DNA of 64,000 nt. Source: Melastoma dodecandrum. Lineage: Eukaryota > Streptophyta > Magnoliopsida > Myrtales > Melastomataceae. A program made the translations under genes and the position numbers. Below, piece by piece: positions 35,301 through 45,652 of the stretch; position 1 is the stretch's first letter; every line of letters starts with the position of its first letter. Under the pieces are notes generated by a model that saw only the letters and a list, made by a program, of their open reading frames with translations, had not been told where the DNA came from and did no database searches. Location of the stretch: positions 3,348,001 to 3,412,000 of the forward strand of contig JARUPY010000471.1 in NCBI GenBank assembly GCA_029817715.1. The letters are read 5' to 3'.

Positions 35301-35474
35301 ACGAGGTTAGTTAATCTCCCCAACCCGTCTCTCTCTCTCTCCCTTTCCCTCGACTCGTGTTTGGCTGGCTAACAGTGAAGGCAAAAACATAGAAATGTAT
35401 TTTTCTGGGCTTATTAGGGAAACAATCTTTTGGTGCAGAGAAAACAAAGGCGTCGAAGATGGTGGTTCTTTTGA
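32341..35474 (+). CDS. Conserved plant protein with DnaJ-type cysteine motifs
   Basis: Twelve exons: 32341-32565, 32723-32787, 33032-33130, 33311-33443, 33633-33692, 34099-34158, 34248-34370, 34544-34615, 34717-34854, 34957-35112, 35204-35305, 35439-35474; 422 residues, all phases close. It starts MSRGTDRLIKSVKQFAD. Four CxxC pairs form a zinc-binding-like region: NCKTCSGWQAMRCTMCKGTG, then DCPSCDGTGVMGCPECQHKF, similar in spacing to the DnaJ cysteine-rich domain. The following half is well-conserved-looking but motif-free (IMEPPWKAYNIMKKMDYPYEH, WLITFPQMMGGF), and the end is very basic (RKQRRRRWWFF). No J domain is present. From memory it resembles the Arabidopsis EMB2737 type, unverified. 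Probably chloroplast or chaperone-related, which is inference only. Confidence 0.85.
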
Positions 35475-36561
35475 AGGAGAATGCTGTAGAGCTGTAATTA
35501 TCTTTCCCATTCTTTTAGTGGGGTGATTTTTGCTCTACAGCCTAGGAACTGCCCGCGATTTGTTTGTTGTTGCATTTGTTAACGGGTGCTCCCCGGCCTA
35601 CCAACATTAGAAAAGGGAGAGGAGGGAACATTTGGATATTTTTATATCAGTATGTAATCCGAAAGTGGGCTTAATGATGGGCTTTTGTTCGTACTGGGAC
35701 ATTAACCTTAGAGCAGCCGCCGAAACCAAGAGACCAGATCTACAGACAGGATTCGTGTTGTGGGTCAAAAAAAGTCAAAGGGAAAGCAGAGCTGGTTGGG
35801 TAGCCTAAAAACGTGGACTTCCTTTTAACTCCATCCCAATAACAAGACAAGTATAGAAAAAATCGGGATCCGCATTCATGGGAGAGAAAATCAGATGAAA
35901 GTTGTTCGAGGTCCGGAGTTGTTGTTGACCTTCTCTGCCCCGCCTCTCTGTCTTCGGACAAGGGCGTTGGTGTTGACCAAACAAACCTCGAAATCTCCAA
36001 GGAGGAGGAAAGGGCAGAGCCCATTAAGTCAGCCGTTTCGTCTCAATTTTCTCAACTAATCCCCACTACCCCCCATGTGTCTGTCTATTGGAGATCCAGA
36101 AGTACTACTTACTGAGCCATTCAAACACAGATAATACAGATGAAGTAGAAGAAGAAGAAGAAGAAGACGACGAAAGCACAACACCTGCACTCTTTCTTTG
36201 TTTTGGTTTCTCTCCTTGAAGTCGCAGCACTTTCTGACTTCATCCGACAAAGCTCCACACACACCACATCATCTCTCGTTACTACTTTTGTCCCCGACGC
36301 TTTATTTCACTTTCATCTCACTTCCTTTGTTCCTCTTCTTCTTGTTTAAAAAGGGGAGGACAGTGTGGAGGGAGGAGGAGGTTCTTCGACTGTAGTAAAA
36401 ATGGACGACGACCCCACTTCAAACAAAGGATAACAAGATGATTACAACTCGGTCCGATTTTCTTGCTTTTCTTACAAGCGACGGGTAACTTCTCTTCTTT
36501 ATGGAGTGGAGTGGAGTAGAAGTTATCTGGTGACTGCCCCTTTAGCTCCATTGCTGCCACT
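35475..36561. other. Intergenic and promoter/leader of the PSKR2-like gene
   Basis: No gene seen. Contains GAA/CTT simple repeats (about 36148-36170) and a pyrimidine-rich leader just before the ATG at 36562. Confidence 0.5.
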
Positions 36562-38538
36562 ATGCCCGTGATTTTCGTTGGAGCTACTTTCCTCCGGAGG
36601 GTTTTCTCCGCCCTGTTCGTTGCGTCTTGCTTTGGTGTTCGTACCGGAGCTCAACCTTGCCACCCGAGAGACCTCTCGGCATTGAAGGAATTTGCTGGTA
36701 ACCTCACTGCAGGTTCTGTTATCACGGCCTGGTCGGATGACCAAACGTGCTGCGGATGGGCTGGTGTATTCTGTGGCGGTTTCTCAAATGTTATCGGAGT
36801 ATCCAGAGTTACTAAGTTGGTTCTGCCTCGCCAGGGACTATCAGGAGTCATATCCGGCTCTTTGGGTCAGTTGGACCAGTTGATGCTGCTCGATCTTTCG
36901 TACAACTCTCTCAGTGGAGAATTGCCCGTGGAAATGTCGTCGTTGAAGCAGTTGGAGATTCTCGACCTCAGCCACAACTCGTTTTCGGGACCAGCTTGGC
37001 CTGCGCTTTCCGGTCTTGCTTCCGTCCAGTATCTGAATCTCTCCGGAAACGGATTCTCCGGAGAATTGCCGGATTTCGCCAATCACCCAAGTCTCGTCAC
37101 TTTGAACGCGAGCAACAACGCTTTCTCTGGGGAGCTACATTTTCAGTCCTGCAATTCTTCCAGTGTTGGACTCCGTGTCCTCGACCTGTCCATGAATCAT
37201 CTCGGGGGAGGCCTGGATGGTATCAAGAAGTGCGGGAAGTGGCTTCTTCAGTTGCACCTCGATATGAATTCTCTTTCCGGAGGTCTACCGGAGTCTCTGT
37301 ACTTGCTGTCATCTTTGCAGCAACTGTCACTGTCTGGAAATAACTTTTCCGGCTCACTTAGCCAAAATCTGAGTAACCTCTCCGGCCTCAAGAACTTATT
37401 CATCAGTGGGAATCGGTTCTCAGGCCCCATTCCTGATGTTTTCGGAAGTTTACCTCTGTTGGAGCAGCTTGCTACTCACTCAAATATGTTCTCGGGTCCC
37501 ATTCCATCGAGCCTGGCACTCTGTCCAAGCCTTCACCTCCTTGACCTGCGGAACAATTCCCTGTCGGGTCCCATCAATCTTGATTTCACGAGACTGCCGC
37601 TCCTGGCTACGCTCGACATTGCCTCCAATCACTTCTCTGGACCTCTTCCAGATACCTTATCTGGTTGTTTGGAGCTGAGGATCTGGAACCTTGCGAAGAA
37701 CCGTTTCTCAGGTGAAGTTCCTGCCAGCTTTGGGAAGCTCATGTCCCTGTCATTCCTCTCCTTGTCGAACAATAGCATCACCAACTTATCCGGGGCACTA
37801 TCCATTCTGCAGCAGTGCGATGACCTGAGCACGCTTATACTCGCCAAGAACTTCCATGGAGAGGAACTCCCTGGCAACATCAGCGGGTTCAACAACCTGA
37901 CTGTTTTGGGACTTGGGAATTGCGGACTCAATGGGGAAGTTCCACAATGGATGCTGAACTGCCCCAAGCTAGAAGTCCTTGATTTGTCGTGGAATCGGTT
38001 GAGCGGAGCCATCCCTTCATGGATAGGGAAGATGGCTAGTCTATTCTATCTGGATCTCTCAAACAATACTCTCACCGGAGAGATCCCGAATGGTCTTTCC
38101 GAGCTGGGTAGCCTCGACTCGATGAATTCCAATTCGTCGAGTACATCCTCGTCGGGGATTCCTCTATATCTGAAAAGAAATCAAAGTTCCAGTGGTCTTC
38201 AGTACAATCAGGTCTCCAACTTTCCTCCAGCCATTTACCTGAGCAACAACAGGATCAACGGAACCATACCAACGGAGATCGGCCGTCTAATACGACTTCA
38301 TGTCCTGGATTTGAGCAGTAACAACATCACTGGAACGATCCCTTCGACCATCTCAGGGCTAGAGAATATCGAAGTTCTGGACTTATCTAATAACGACTTG
38401 CATGGATCGATCCCTGCGTCTCTTGACAAGCTCACATTCCTCTCAAAGTTCAGCGTGGCTAGCAATCACCTGACGGGAAGAGTTCCGACCGGCAGCCAGT
38501 TCGGGAGCTTCCCGAACTCTAGCTTCGAAGGGAACTGA
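36562..38538 (+). pseudogene. PSKR2: PSKR2-like phytosulfokine receptor, 5' part (LRR ectodomain)
   Basis: Single open exon for 657 host residues, ending where a copia element enters; the TGA is the first three bases of the LTR. Signal peptide at residues 1-31, paired cysteine cap (CHPRDLSALKEFAGN ... CCGWAGVFC), about 20 leucine-rich repeats, and the PSK-binding island (SGIPLYLKRNQSSSGLQYNQVSNFPP) between the last repeats. Last host residues are SSFEGN, matching the point before the C-terminal cysteine pair in PSKR2. In the family this ectodomain binds the sulfated peptide phytosulfokine and pairs with SERK co-receptors. As it stands the allele would make a secreted ectodomain without membrane anchor or kinase. 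Coding continues at 43885. Confidence 0.93.
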
Positions 38539-38868
38539 AGAGGTTAAGGCCCAGGAAGAACAGAGAAACGCAGATGAAGGATTGAGTGTAGCAGAAGAAG
38601 AAAAAGAAGAAGAAGAAGGAGGAGAAGGAGGAGGAGGAAAGGACAAATTCTGTTTTTCTTAGAATTCTATCGTACATCTTCTTGTCTGTACAATTCCCTT
38701 ATAACAAAGATAACGACAGCAGACGGCAGCACTCTCAGGTGTAATCATTCTAGCCTTAACAGAATTCTAGTGATAGAGCCTTAGGACCCACGATGGATGT
38801 TCAGCCTTGATTTAGTCCAGGTCCATCCGCATTCTCCAATAGCAGCCCATGCAGTCCATTGTTCAACA
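38536..38868 (-). repeat. 3' LTR of copia-2
   Basis: 333 bases, reading TGTTGAAC...CCTCTTCA on the minus strand. It contains a short GAA-repeat tract near 38596-38640 and contributes the C-terminal codons and stop of gag-pol. Confidence 0.95.
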
Positions 38869-41800
38869 TTTCCCCGCAAACTAAGCTTCCTCCAACAGCA
38901 GCCTCTCCAACAGTCTTTACTTCACTTTCTTCTTCTAACTGTTCAACACTTCCCATGGACTGTCTGTCATACTCTTCCTCTATTTCATTTCTGTTACTTG
39001 CCAACTTCAACACACTACAGGTAATCTTGACATCGGGTTTGGTCACTACTGTCAGTTTGCTCCTCATGCTGAGAAAGCGCTGAACTGGAACAACTTTAGT
39101 AAGAGGATCTGCAAGTTGATCTTCTGAACTAATATGTAAGACATGTAGTTGGCCTGCAGTCACCTTCTCTCTTACAAAATGAAAGTCAATCTCCACATGC
39201 TTAGTGCGTGCGTGCAAAACAGGATTTCCTGCCAACTGAATTGTACTCAAATTGTCACAGTAAAGAACCGGACAATTAGAGCTAGGTATATGTATCTCTT
39301 GCAATAGTTTCTGCACCCAAATAACCTCTGCAACTCCATCAGCGAGGGCGCGAAACTCTGCTTCAGTACTTGAACGAGAGACTACTCGTTGTTTATGAGA
39401 AGCCCATGAAACCAGATTTTGCCCAACAAAGATACAATAACCTCCTGTGCTTTTCCTATCATCGAGACAACTTGCCCAATCCGCATCCGTGAAACAAACT
39501 ATATCCGTCGAACCACCAGCTGCTATAGTAATGCCATGATTCAAAGTACCTTTTAAGTACCTCAAGATACGCTTCACAGCCAGTAGATGCACAGATGTAG
39601 GTTGATGCAGAAACTGACAGGTTTTGTTGACTGCATAACTTATATCGGGCCTGGTATTAGTGCAGTACTGTAGTGCACCAACAAGACTTCGATAATCAGT
39701 TGGATCCTGCAAAACCTCCCCTTCGTATTTTGACAGATGAGCAGATGTAGCCATTGGTGTTGCAACGGGCTTGCAATCTGCCATGCCAGACTTCTCAAGC
39801 AAATCCATTATGTATTTCTCCTGACAAAGGTGCAACATTCCAGCTTTTCGAGTTACTTGAAAACCCAAGAAATAAGACAGCTCACCAAGGTCTTTTAGTG
39901 CAAACTCTTTATTTAGCTGTGGCAGCAGACTGTCTATACCAGCAACATTTGAGCCTGTAACTATGATGTCATCAACATAAACCAAGATTATAATTATGCC
40001 AGCGGTTGTTAGCTGATAAAATAGTGAAGCATCAGCTTTTGAGTTGATAAAACCACACTTAGCAAGGCTACCACTCAGCTTAAGATACCAAGCTCTTGGA
40101 CTTTGCCGCAGTCCATAAATAGCCTTGTGAAGTCGACAAACATGTAGAGGTTTCTCTGTGGCTTCAAAACCAGGGGGTTGCTGCATATATACAACCTCAG
40201 ATAAATCTCCGTTAAGGAAGGCATTGTGAACATCCAGCTGCTTCAAAGGCCAGCCAGAAGTTACAGCCAAGCCAAGTACAATCCTAATGGTTTGGTGCTT
40301 CACAACCGGGCTAAAAGTCTCGGTGAAGTCGATGCCACGAGTTTGAAGAAACCCCTTTGCCACGAGTCTTGCCTTGCACCTATCTAGAGTACCATTAGGC
40401 TTCAGTTTCACTTTATATACCCACTTACATCCAACCACCTTCTGAGCTTGCTCCCTAGGAACCAGAGTCCAGGTGTTGTTGCGCACTAAAGCCTCAAGTT
40501 CAACCTGCATTGCATTATGCCACACCTGTGTAGCTAAGGCCTCCTTTAAAGTGGTTGGTTCGGCTGGAATGTAAGAGCTAGGATTAGAAGAAGGGGTTTT
40601 ATTGGGCAATGTGGTGAGGTATAGTTTAGGCTTGAATATACCAGCTTTAGATCGGGTCACCATGGGATGAATATTACCTCCAATCTGTGCTTCAGTGGTA
40701 ACGTCCTCTGTCATGTAAGATGGTAGTATACTCTCAGACACAGTACAACTTGGGTGAAAAGGTAAAGACAAATCAGAAGCAGAGGAAGGGCCTGACTTAG
40801 AATGTGGTAAAGAGTGAGATGTTACAGGTGTAGACAAGACTGGAGAAAACACTATAGGAACACATGATTGTTGACCATGATGGCAGGATCGATTGGAATG
40901 ACTCACAGACATGGTTTTGAATGGAAAGGTTTGTTCATCAAAGATCACATCCCTAGAAACATAAATTCTACCTGTAGGAAATGCAGCACATATAAACCCC
41001 TTGTGAGAGACGCTCTTACCTAGAAAAACACAGACAGCTGATCGAGAATCAAGTTTATGAGAAGTATATGGACGAATGTTAGGATAACACAAGCATCCGA
41101 ATACTCTTAAAGATGTATAATCAGGTTTTGACTTGTGTAGTAGTTCGAAAGGTGTTTTGTAACGCAAGACTCTAGAGGGTAGCATATTTATCAGAGATAC
41201 TGCTTCAAGGAAGGCATAAACCCAGTATGTTTTTGGGACATTAGCATGTAGCAACATCGTTAAACCGACTTCCACCACCTGCCTATTCTTTCTCTCCACT
41301 CGACCATTTTGCTGGGGTGTGTAAGGACATGAAAGTTGATGGGATATCCCATGGTTGATGAGATAAGAATGAAGTGATCTAAACTCACCACCCCAATCAG
41401 ATCGCACAGCAATGATAGGTTCATTATATTGATTTCTGACCATGGAATGAAACTGTCTGAAGGCTGTGAGAGCCTGGGATTTCTCATGAAGAAAATAAAT
41501 CCAAGAATATCTCGTTGCATCATCTATTAAGAGCATGAAGTATCTGTCTCCTGTGACTGATTTAACGGGAGATGGTCCCCACAAATCAGTGTGGATCAAT
41601 TGAAATGGTTTTGAAGCTTGAGAGGTAGATAATGGAAATGGTAATCGATGATGCTTGCTCAAAACGCAAGACTGACAGAGAGGTAACTTAGACAGTTTGT
41701 TTGACACATGAAAACCCTGTAAAACCTTTGCTAAAACATCAAAACACGGATGTCCTAATCTTTGATGCCACTGTGCTGCATCTACAGAAGGGATAACAGC

Positions 41801-43474
41801 AGTAGAAACTGCAGAAGCATAAGGCTGAAGAGTGTTGATGGAGGATGTGACGATGTCAGGTCTTGATCGATTTGAAAGAGGTATGGAATGTTCAGGAACC
41901 ATCCTGGAGTGGAGCTTGTACAGTCCCTGATCCACTAGACCCTTGAGAAGTACATGTTTGGTTGTTTTGTCCTTGACAAGAAATTCACCAGAAGAGAATT
42001 CAACAACGACATCATTATCACGACATAGACGAGATATACTAATCAGACGCTGAGACAAAGTTGGAGTATGAAGAATGCTTTGTAGATGAAGTTGACCAGA
42101 ATTTGTAACTAAAGGTTTGTCCCCTATATGAGTGATATGAACACGTGTACCATTCCCTAGCATGACAGAAGAGTTACCTTGGTATGAAGTGACATTTTGG
42201 AGGCCTTCAGTAGTGGGTGTAACATGGTGGGTAGCCCCGGTATCTAGAAGCCAGTTTTCTGAAGGTAATTCTGTGGACATAGGTGCTGGGTGGCGAAGGT
42301 TAGGCTGATAGGTGGATTGTGTGTATAAAGGTTGGCTGTATTGTGGAGAGGAGTTCAGAATGGGAGGAACAAAAGTTGGATAGGGAGTGTAGGGTGTGAA
42401 ATGGGTTTGTGGTTGAGGCTGAAAGGTTTGAGGTTGAGGTTGAAAACTAGAATTCAATCTGTGATAACAGGTCATAGCTGTATGTCCAACCTTAAAACAG
42501 ATTTGACATTTTGGTTTAGGCTTGGGAAAAACTCTGTTATTCCATCTGGGAGAGAAATTGGGTGTGGTTGGAGATCTACCCAGTAAACTAGGTTGGGTAT
42601 GAGGTATGTAAGGGGGGGCATTCCACTGGTTTGCACTGTTGTTCTGTGAGTTGGGTAAGACTGAAGGGTGTGTTACAGGTCTGGGAGATGGAGGAGGTGA
42701 TTTCTGGAGTTTGGGTTGAGACCTTCCTACACAGGTATGGAGAGAAGAGTTTTGTACCTGAGGAATCATGCACTCCAACCCCTGTCTCCGTTCCAGTCGC
42801 AGCTCAAAATTCAGAAGTAGGTTTTGAACTTCGTCCAGCGAGGGTTGATCAGGTCTGCTGTACACGGCTGTGACCACTGCATCATACTCAGCCGGTAAAC
42901 CTTCCAGTAGATACCACACATAGTCTTGATACTTGACTGCCTCCCCCACAGCACTAAGAGCATCAGCCAACATCTTCATCGAATTCAAGTACTGTTGCAT
43001 CGACTTCCCTTCCTTTCTCATCTGCTGCATTTGAGTTCTCAAATTGATAACCCGGGTTGTAGAAGTAGATTCATAACGACTTCGGAGAGTCTCCCATACT
43101 TCAGAAGCGTTCTTGCAATAAATGACTTGGCTAAGTGGTTCAGGAGTGAGTGACGAGAAGAGAAGTGACATAACTGCCTTATCATTTCTCTGCCAAGTCC
43201 TATAGTCAGGATTTATAATCAAGCACTGTTCATCCATATACTGCACAGGGGCTAAGCTTTTTCCAGAAACATAATCCTCGAGACCACCAGCTATTACCGC
43301 AGCGAGAACTTGTCCCTTCCACAACGGATAATTTCCGTCGTCTAACTTGACCATTGAAGTGAATACACTAGTAGGAAGTTGTAAAGGAGAAATACCCGGG
43401 GAGCTATGGTCAGAAATCCCAGAGTTGGGTGTTTGCGGGAGACCAGAGAAAACAGGGGGAGAGGAGTCTTCCAT
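38801..43474 (-). CDS. Copia gag-pol polyprotein, intact
   Basis: 1557 residues in one frame, about the length expected for a copia polyprotein. In order: Gag (UBN2 type; KGQVLAAVIAGGLED, WQRNDKAVMSLLF), zinc knuckle CQICFKVGHTAMTCYHR, protease active site LDTGATHH, pre-integrase WHQRLGHPC, integrase with HTDLWGP, RSDWGGEF and CPYTPQQNGRVERKN (D,D,E positions present), reverse transcriptase with LVYVDDIIVTGSN, and RNase H with FTDADWAS, SSTEAEFRAL and HARTKHVEIDFHF. No stops or frameshifts, so the element may be mobile. The last 23 codons lie inside the LTR. Start at 43474 is the first ATG after the primer site. Confidence 0.95.
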   Translation of the reverse strand: MEDSSPPVFSGLPQTPNSGISDHSSPGISPLQLPTSVFTSMVKLDDGNYPLWKGQVLAAVIAGGLEDYVSGKSLAPVQYMDEQCLIINPDYRTWQRNDKAVMSLLFSSLTPEPLSQVIYCKNASEVWETLRSRYESTSTTRVINLRTQMQQMRKEGKSMQQYLNSMKMLADALSAVGEAVKYQDYVWYLLEGLPAEYDAVVTAVYSRPDQPSLDEVQNLLLNFELRLERRQGLECMIPQVQNSSLHTCVGRSQPKLQKSPPPSPRPVTHPSVLPNSQNNSANQWNAPPYIPHTQPSLLGRSPTTPNFSPRWNNRVFPKPKPKCQICFKVGHTAMTCYHRLNSSFQPQPQTFQPQPQTHFTPYTPYPTFVPPILNSSPQYSQPLYTQSTYQPNLRHPAPMSTELPSENWLLDTGATHHVTPTTEGLQNVTSYQGNSSVMLGNGTRVHITHIGDKPLVTNSGQLHLQSILHTPTLSQRLISISRLCRDNDVVVEFSSGEFLVKDKTTKHVLLKGLVDQGLYKLHSRMVPEHSIPLSNRSRPDIVTSSINTLQPYASAVSTAVIPSVDAAQWHQRLGHPCFDVLAKVLQGFHVSNKLSKLPLCQSCVLSKHHRLPFPLSTSQASKPFQLIHTDLWGPSPVKSVTGDRYFMLLIDDATRYSWIYFLHEKSQALTAFRQFHSMVRNQYNEPIIAVRSDWGGEFRSLHSYLINHGISHQLSCPYTPQQNGRVERKNRQVVEVGLTMLLHANVPKTYWVYAFLEAVSLINMLPSRVLRYKTPFELLHKSKPDYTSLRVFGCLCYPNIRPYTSHKLDSRSAVCVFLGKSVSHKGFICAAFPTGRIYVSRDVIFDEQTFPFKTMSVSHSNRSCHHGQQSCVPIVFSPVLSTPVTSHSLPHSKSGPSSASDLSLPFHPSCTVSESILPSYMTEDVTTEAQIGGNIHPMVTRSKAGIFKPKLYLTTLPNKTPSSNPSSYIPAEPTTLKEALATQVWHNAMQVELEALVRNNTWTLVPREQAQKVVGCKWVYKVKLKPNGTLDRCKARLVAKGFLQTRGIDFTETFSPVVKHQTIRIVLGLAVTSGWPLKQLDVHNAFLNGDLSEVVYMQQPPGFEATEKPLHVCRLHKAIYGLRQSPRAWYLKLSGSLAKCGFINSKADASLFYQLTTAGIIIILVYVDDIIVTGSNVAGIDSLLPQLNKEFALKDLGELSYFLGFQVTRKAGMLHLCQEKYIMDLLEKSGMADCKPVATPMATSAHLSKYEGEVLQDPTDYRSLVGALQYCTNTRPDISYAVNKTCQFLHQPTSVHLLAVKRILRYLKGTLNHGITIAAGGSTDIVCFTDADWASCLDDRKSTGGYCIFVGQNLVSWASHKQRVVSRSSTEAEFRALADGVAEVIWVQKLLQEIHIPSSNCPVLYCDNLSTIQLAGNPVLHARTKHVEIDFHFVREKVTAGQLHVLHISSEDQLADPLTKVVPVQRFLSMRSKLTVVTKPDVKITCSVLKLASNRNEIEEEYDRQSMGSVEQLEEESEVKTVGEAAVGGSLVCGEMLNNGLHGLLLENADGPGLNQG

Positions 43475-43512
43475 ATCTCAGTCCTCGAGTAATGACTTTC
43501 AAGCCTTTGGAA

Positions 43513-43524
43513 GCTCTGATACCA
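43513..43524 (-). other. Primer binding site of copia-2
   Basis: TGGTATCAGAGC on the minus strand, directly inside the 5' LTR; same initiator-Met tRNA site as copia-1. Confidence 0.9.
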
Positions 43525-43879
43525 TGAAGAAGTTAAGACCCAGGAAGAACAGAGAAACGCAGATGAAGGATTGAGTGTAGCAGAAGAAGAAGAAGAAGAA
43601 GAAGAAGAAGAAAAAGAAGAAGAAGAAGGAGGAGAAGGAGGAGGAGGAAAGGACAAATTCTGTTTTTCTTAGAATTCTATCGTACATCTTCTTGTCTGTA
43701 CAATTCCCTTATAACAAAGATAACGACAGCAGACGGCAGCACTCTCAGGTGTAATCATTCTAGCCTTAACAGAATTCTAGTGATAGAGCCTTAGGACCCA
43801 CGATGGATGTTCAGCCTTGATTTAGTCCAGGTCCATCCGCATTCTTCCAATAGTAGCCCATGCAGTCCATTGTTCAACA
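43525..43879 (-). repeat. 5' LTR of copia-2
   Basis: 355 bases; identical to the other LTR except a longer GAA tract (about 43585-43630) and a few bases. Being the promoter LTR of a minus-strand element, its transcription is directed away from the downstream kinase half of the host gene. Confidence 0.95.
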
Positions 43880-45066
43880 GGAACCCAGGACTTTGCGGAT
43901 ATTTAGGCTCAACGTGCACAGTTGATGACGGCATGGGCACGAAGCCTAACATGTCTTCCTTGCCTTGGAGAAAAGTTGGTCGGACCAAAATTGTTGTCGT
44001 AACGGCTTGCGTTGGAATCAGCGTTGCGGTTCTCCTTGGTTGTGTCTTGCTGAAAATGGCGAGGAGATCATCTAGCGTTCTTCTTGATGACCCGGACGAG
44101 GAACTCAGTCGGTCTCACTGGTTATCAGACGCGGACGAAACGTCGAAACTGGTGCTTTTCCCGAACTCAGCCTGCAAAGATCTTACTGTCGCGGACTTGA
44201 TTAAGTCTGCAAACAATTTTAGCCAGTTGAATATCATCGGTTGCGGTGGCTTCGGGTTGGTGTACAAAGCCTGCCTCCCTAACGGAAACATAGCTGCGAT
44301 CAAGAAGCTATCAGGGAATTGCGGTCAGGTTGAACGGGAATTCCAAGCGGAAGTGGAGGCCCTTTCGCGCGCCCAGCACAAGAATCTTGTCTCCCTCCAA
44401 GGTTATTGCCACCATCGCAGAGACAGATTGTTGATTTATTCCTACATGGAGAACGGGAGTTTGGACTATTGGCTTCACGAGTGCAATGAAACGAGCTCTA
44501 TCCTGGAGTGGGACGTCAGACTGAGGATAGCAAGGGGCACAGCCCGTGGACTGGCTTACCTGCACGTCACATGTGAGCCCAACATCATCCATCGAGACGT
44601 CAAGTCAAGCAACATACTCTTGGACGAGCAATTCGAAGCTCATCTGGCCGACTTTGGCCTCTCACGGCTGCTCCATCCCTACGATACCCATGTGACGACT
44701 GACGTGGTGGGGACTTTGGGATACATCCCCCCTGAGTACAGCCAGACCCTGACGGCAACAATCAGAGGCGATGTCTATAGCTTCGGGGTCGTCCTTCTGG
44801 AACTCGTTACCGGGAGAAGACCGATGGAGGTGATTAAAGGGAAGAACTGCAGGGAGCTGGTGTCGTGGGTGTCTCAGATGAAGTCGGAGAAACGGGAGAG
44901 GGATATAATCGACGCATCGATTTGGGACAAGGAACGCGAGAAGGAGCAGCTGGATCTGCTCAAGATATCATATAGTTGTACCGACCAGGATCCGAGGAGG
45001 AGGCCGTCGATCGAGCAAGTGGTTTCTTGGCTGGACGCCATCGAATCCAAGGACGTCCAGGGCTGA
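43807..45066 (+). pseudogene. PSKR2: PSKR2-like receptor, 3' part (membrane span and kinase)
   Basis: Host coding resumes at 43885 with PGLCG and runs 393 residues to TGA. The open frame extends back into the LTR to an ATG at 43807, adding about 25 LTR-encoded residues. It holds the juxtamembrane Cys pair, a transmembrane segment (IVVVTACVGISVAVLLGCVLL), then an RD-type kinase: GCGGFGLVYKA, AAIKKL, HRDVKSSNILLD, ADFGLSRLL, GTLGYIPPEYSQ, DVYSFGVVLLELVTGRRPMEV. All catalytic residues are present. With the 5' part the undisturbed protein would be about 1050 residues, the PSKR2 length. The split is entirely due to copia-2. Whether the 3' half is expressed alone is unknown. Confidence 0.92.
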
Positions 45067-45652
45067 TGCTCGCGGCAGCTCCTCCTTATATTAACTGTCT
45101 ATACTAAGCGTGTCCGTAGCCCAAACGACTACTTGCTTCCGCTGTTAATAATATTACATGCAATGTAACGCCAATGTTTGCAACATTTCGAAGATTTGAT
45201 TATGAACTGTTCGGAAGTTATTCGATGCCAAAACTAAATAGCATGGATTACTCATACAATATGATTACATATTGTAGCAAACATGTCAGATGTTTTGGCT
45301 GCATTTTTACCTCTGGAAACAACCCATTCAACTCAACCTCGTGTGTAATAAAAAAAAAAGAAAAAAAAAAGGGAACCGGCGGCACTTTGACTCAAATCTA
45401 CCTAAATTCAACGACCCAAGAAGAAGACCTTATTACATTAATATTTTTAATTGGAAAATAAATATTATCTTGGAGTGAGGGAGAAGACAATATATTTTTA
45501 ATTTGATTTGTTAGGATATTTATATTACGCGAAGATTTTGTTACAAACAAAATCAGATTTTTTTCCAAAATAAAACAAACATTGTTTTTCTTTTTAAAAG
45601 GGAGGCGGGCGGCTGAGAAGGATTAAGGAGGAGGACGGAAGACGAGAGAAGC
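45067..45652. other. Intergenic, AT-rich
   Basis: 3' flank of the receptor and upstream region of the F-box gene. A-runs at 45350-45371. Nothing else recognised. Confidence 0.5.

Larger units (their letters stand above)
38536..43879 (-). mobile_element. Intact Ty1/copia retrotransposon inside PSKR2 (copia-2)
   Basis: 5344-base element on the minus strand, flanked by the perfect 5-base duplication ggaac at 38531-38535 and 43880-43884. It has two LTRs, a primer site, one uninterrupted gag-pol ORF and a polypurine tract at 38869-38877 (GCGGGGAAA on the minus strand). By eye the LTRs differ at only three substitutions plus a 21-base GAA-tract length change and one single-base indel, so insertion is recent. 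Both the target gene and the element are otherwise intact. Confidence 0.96.
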
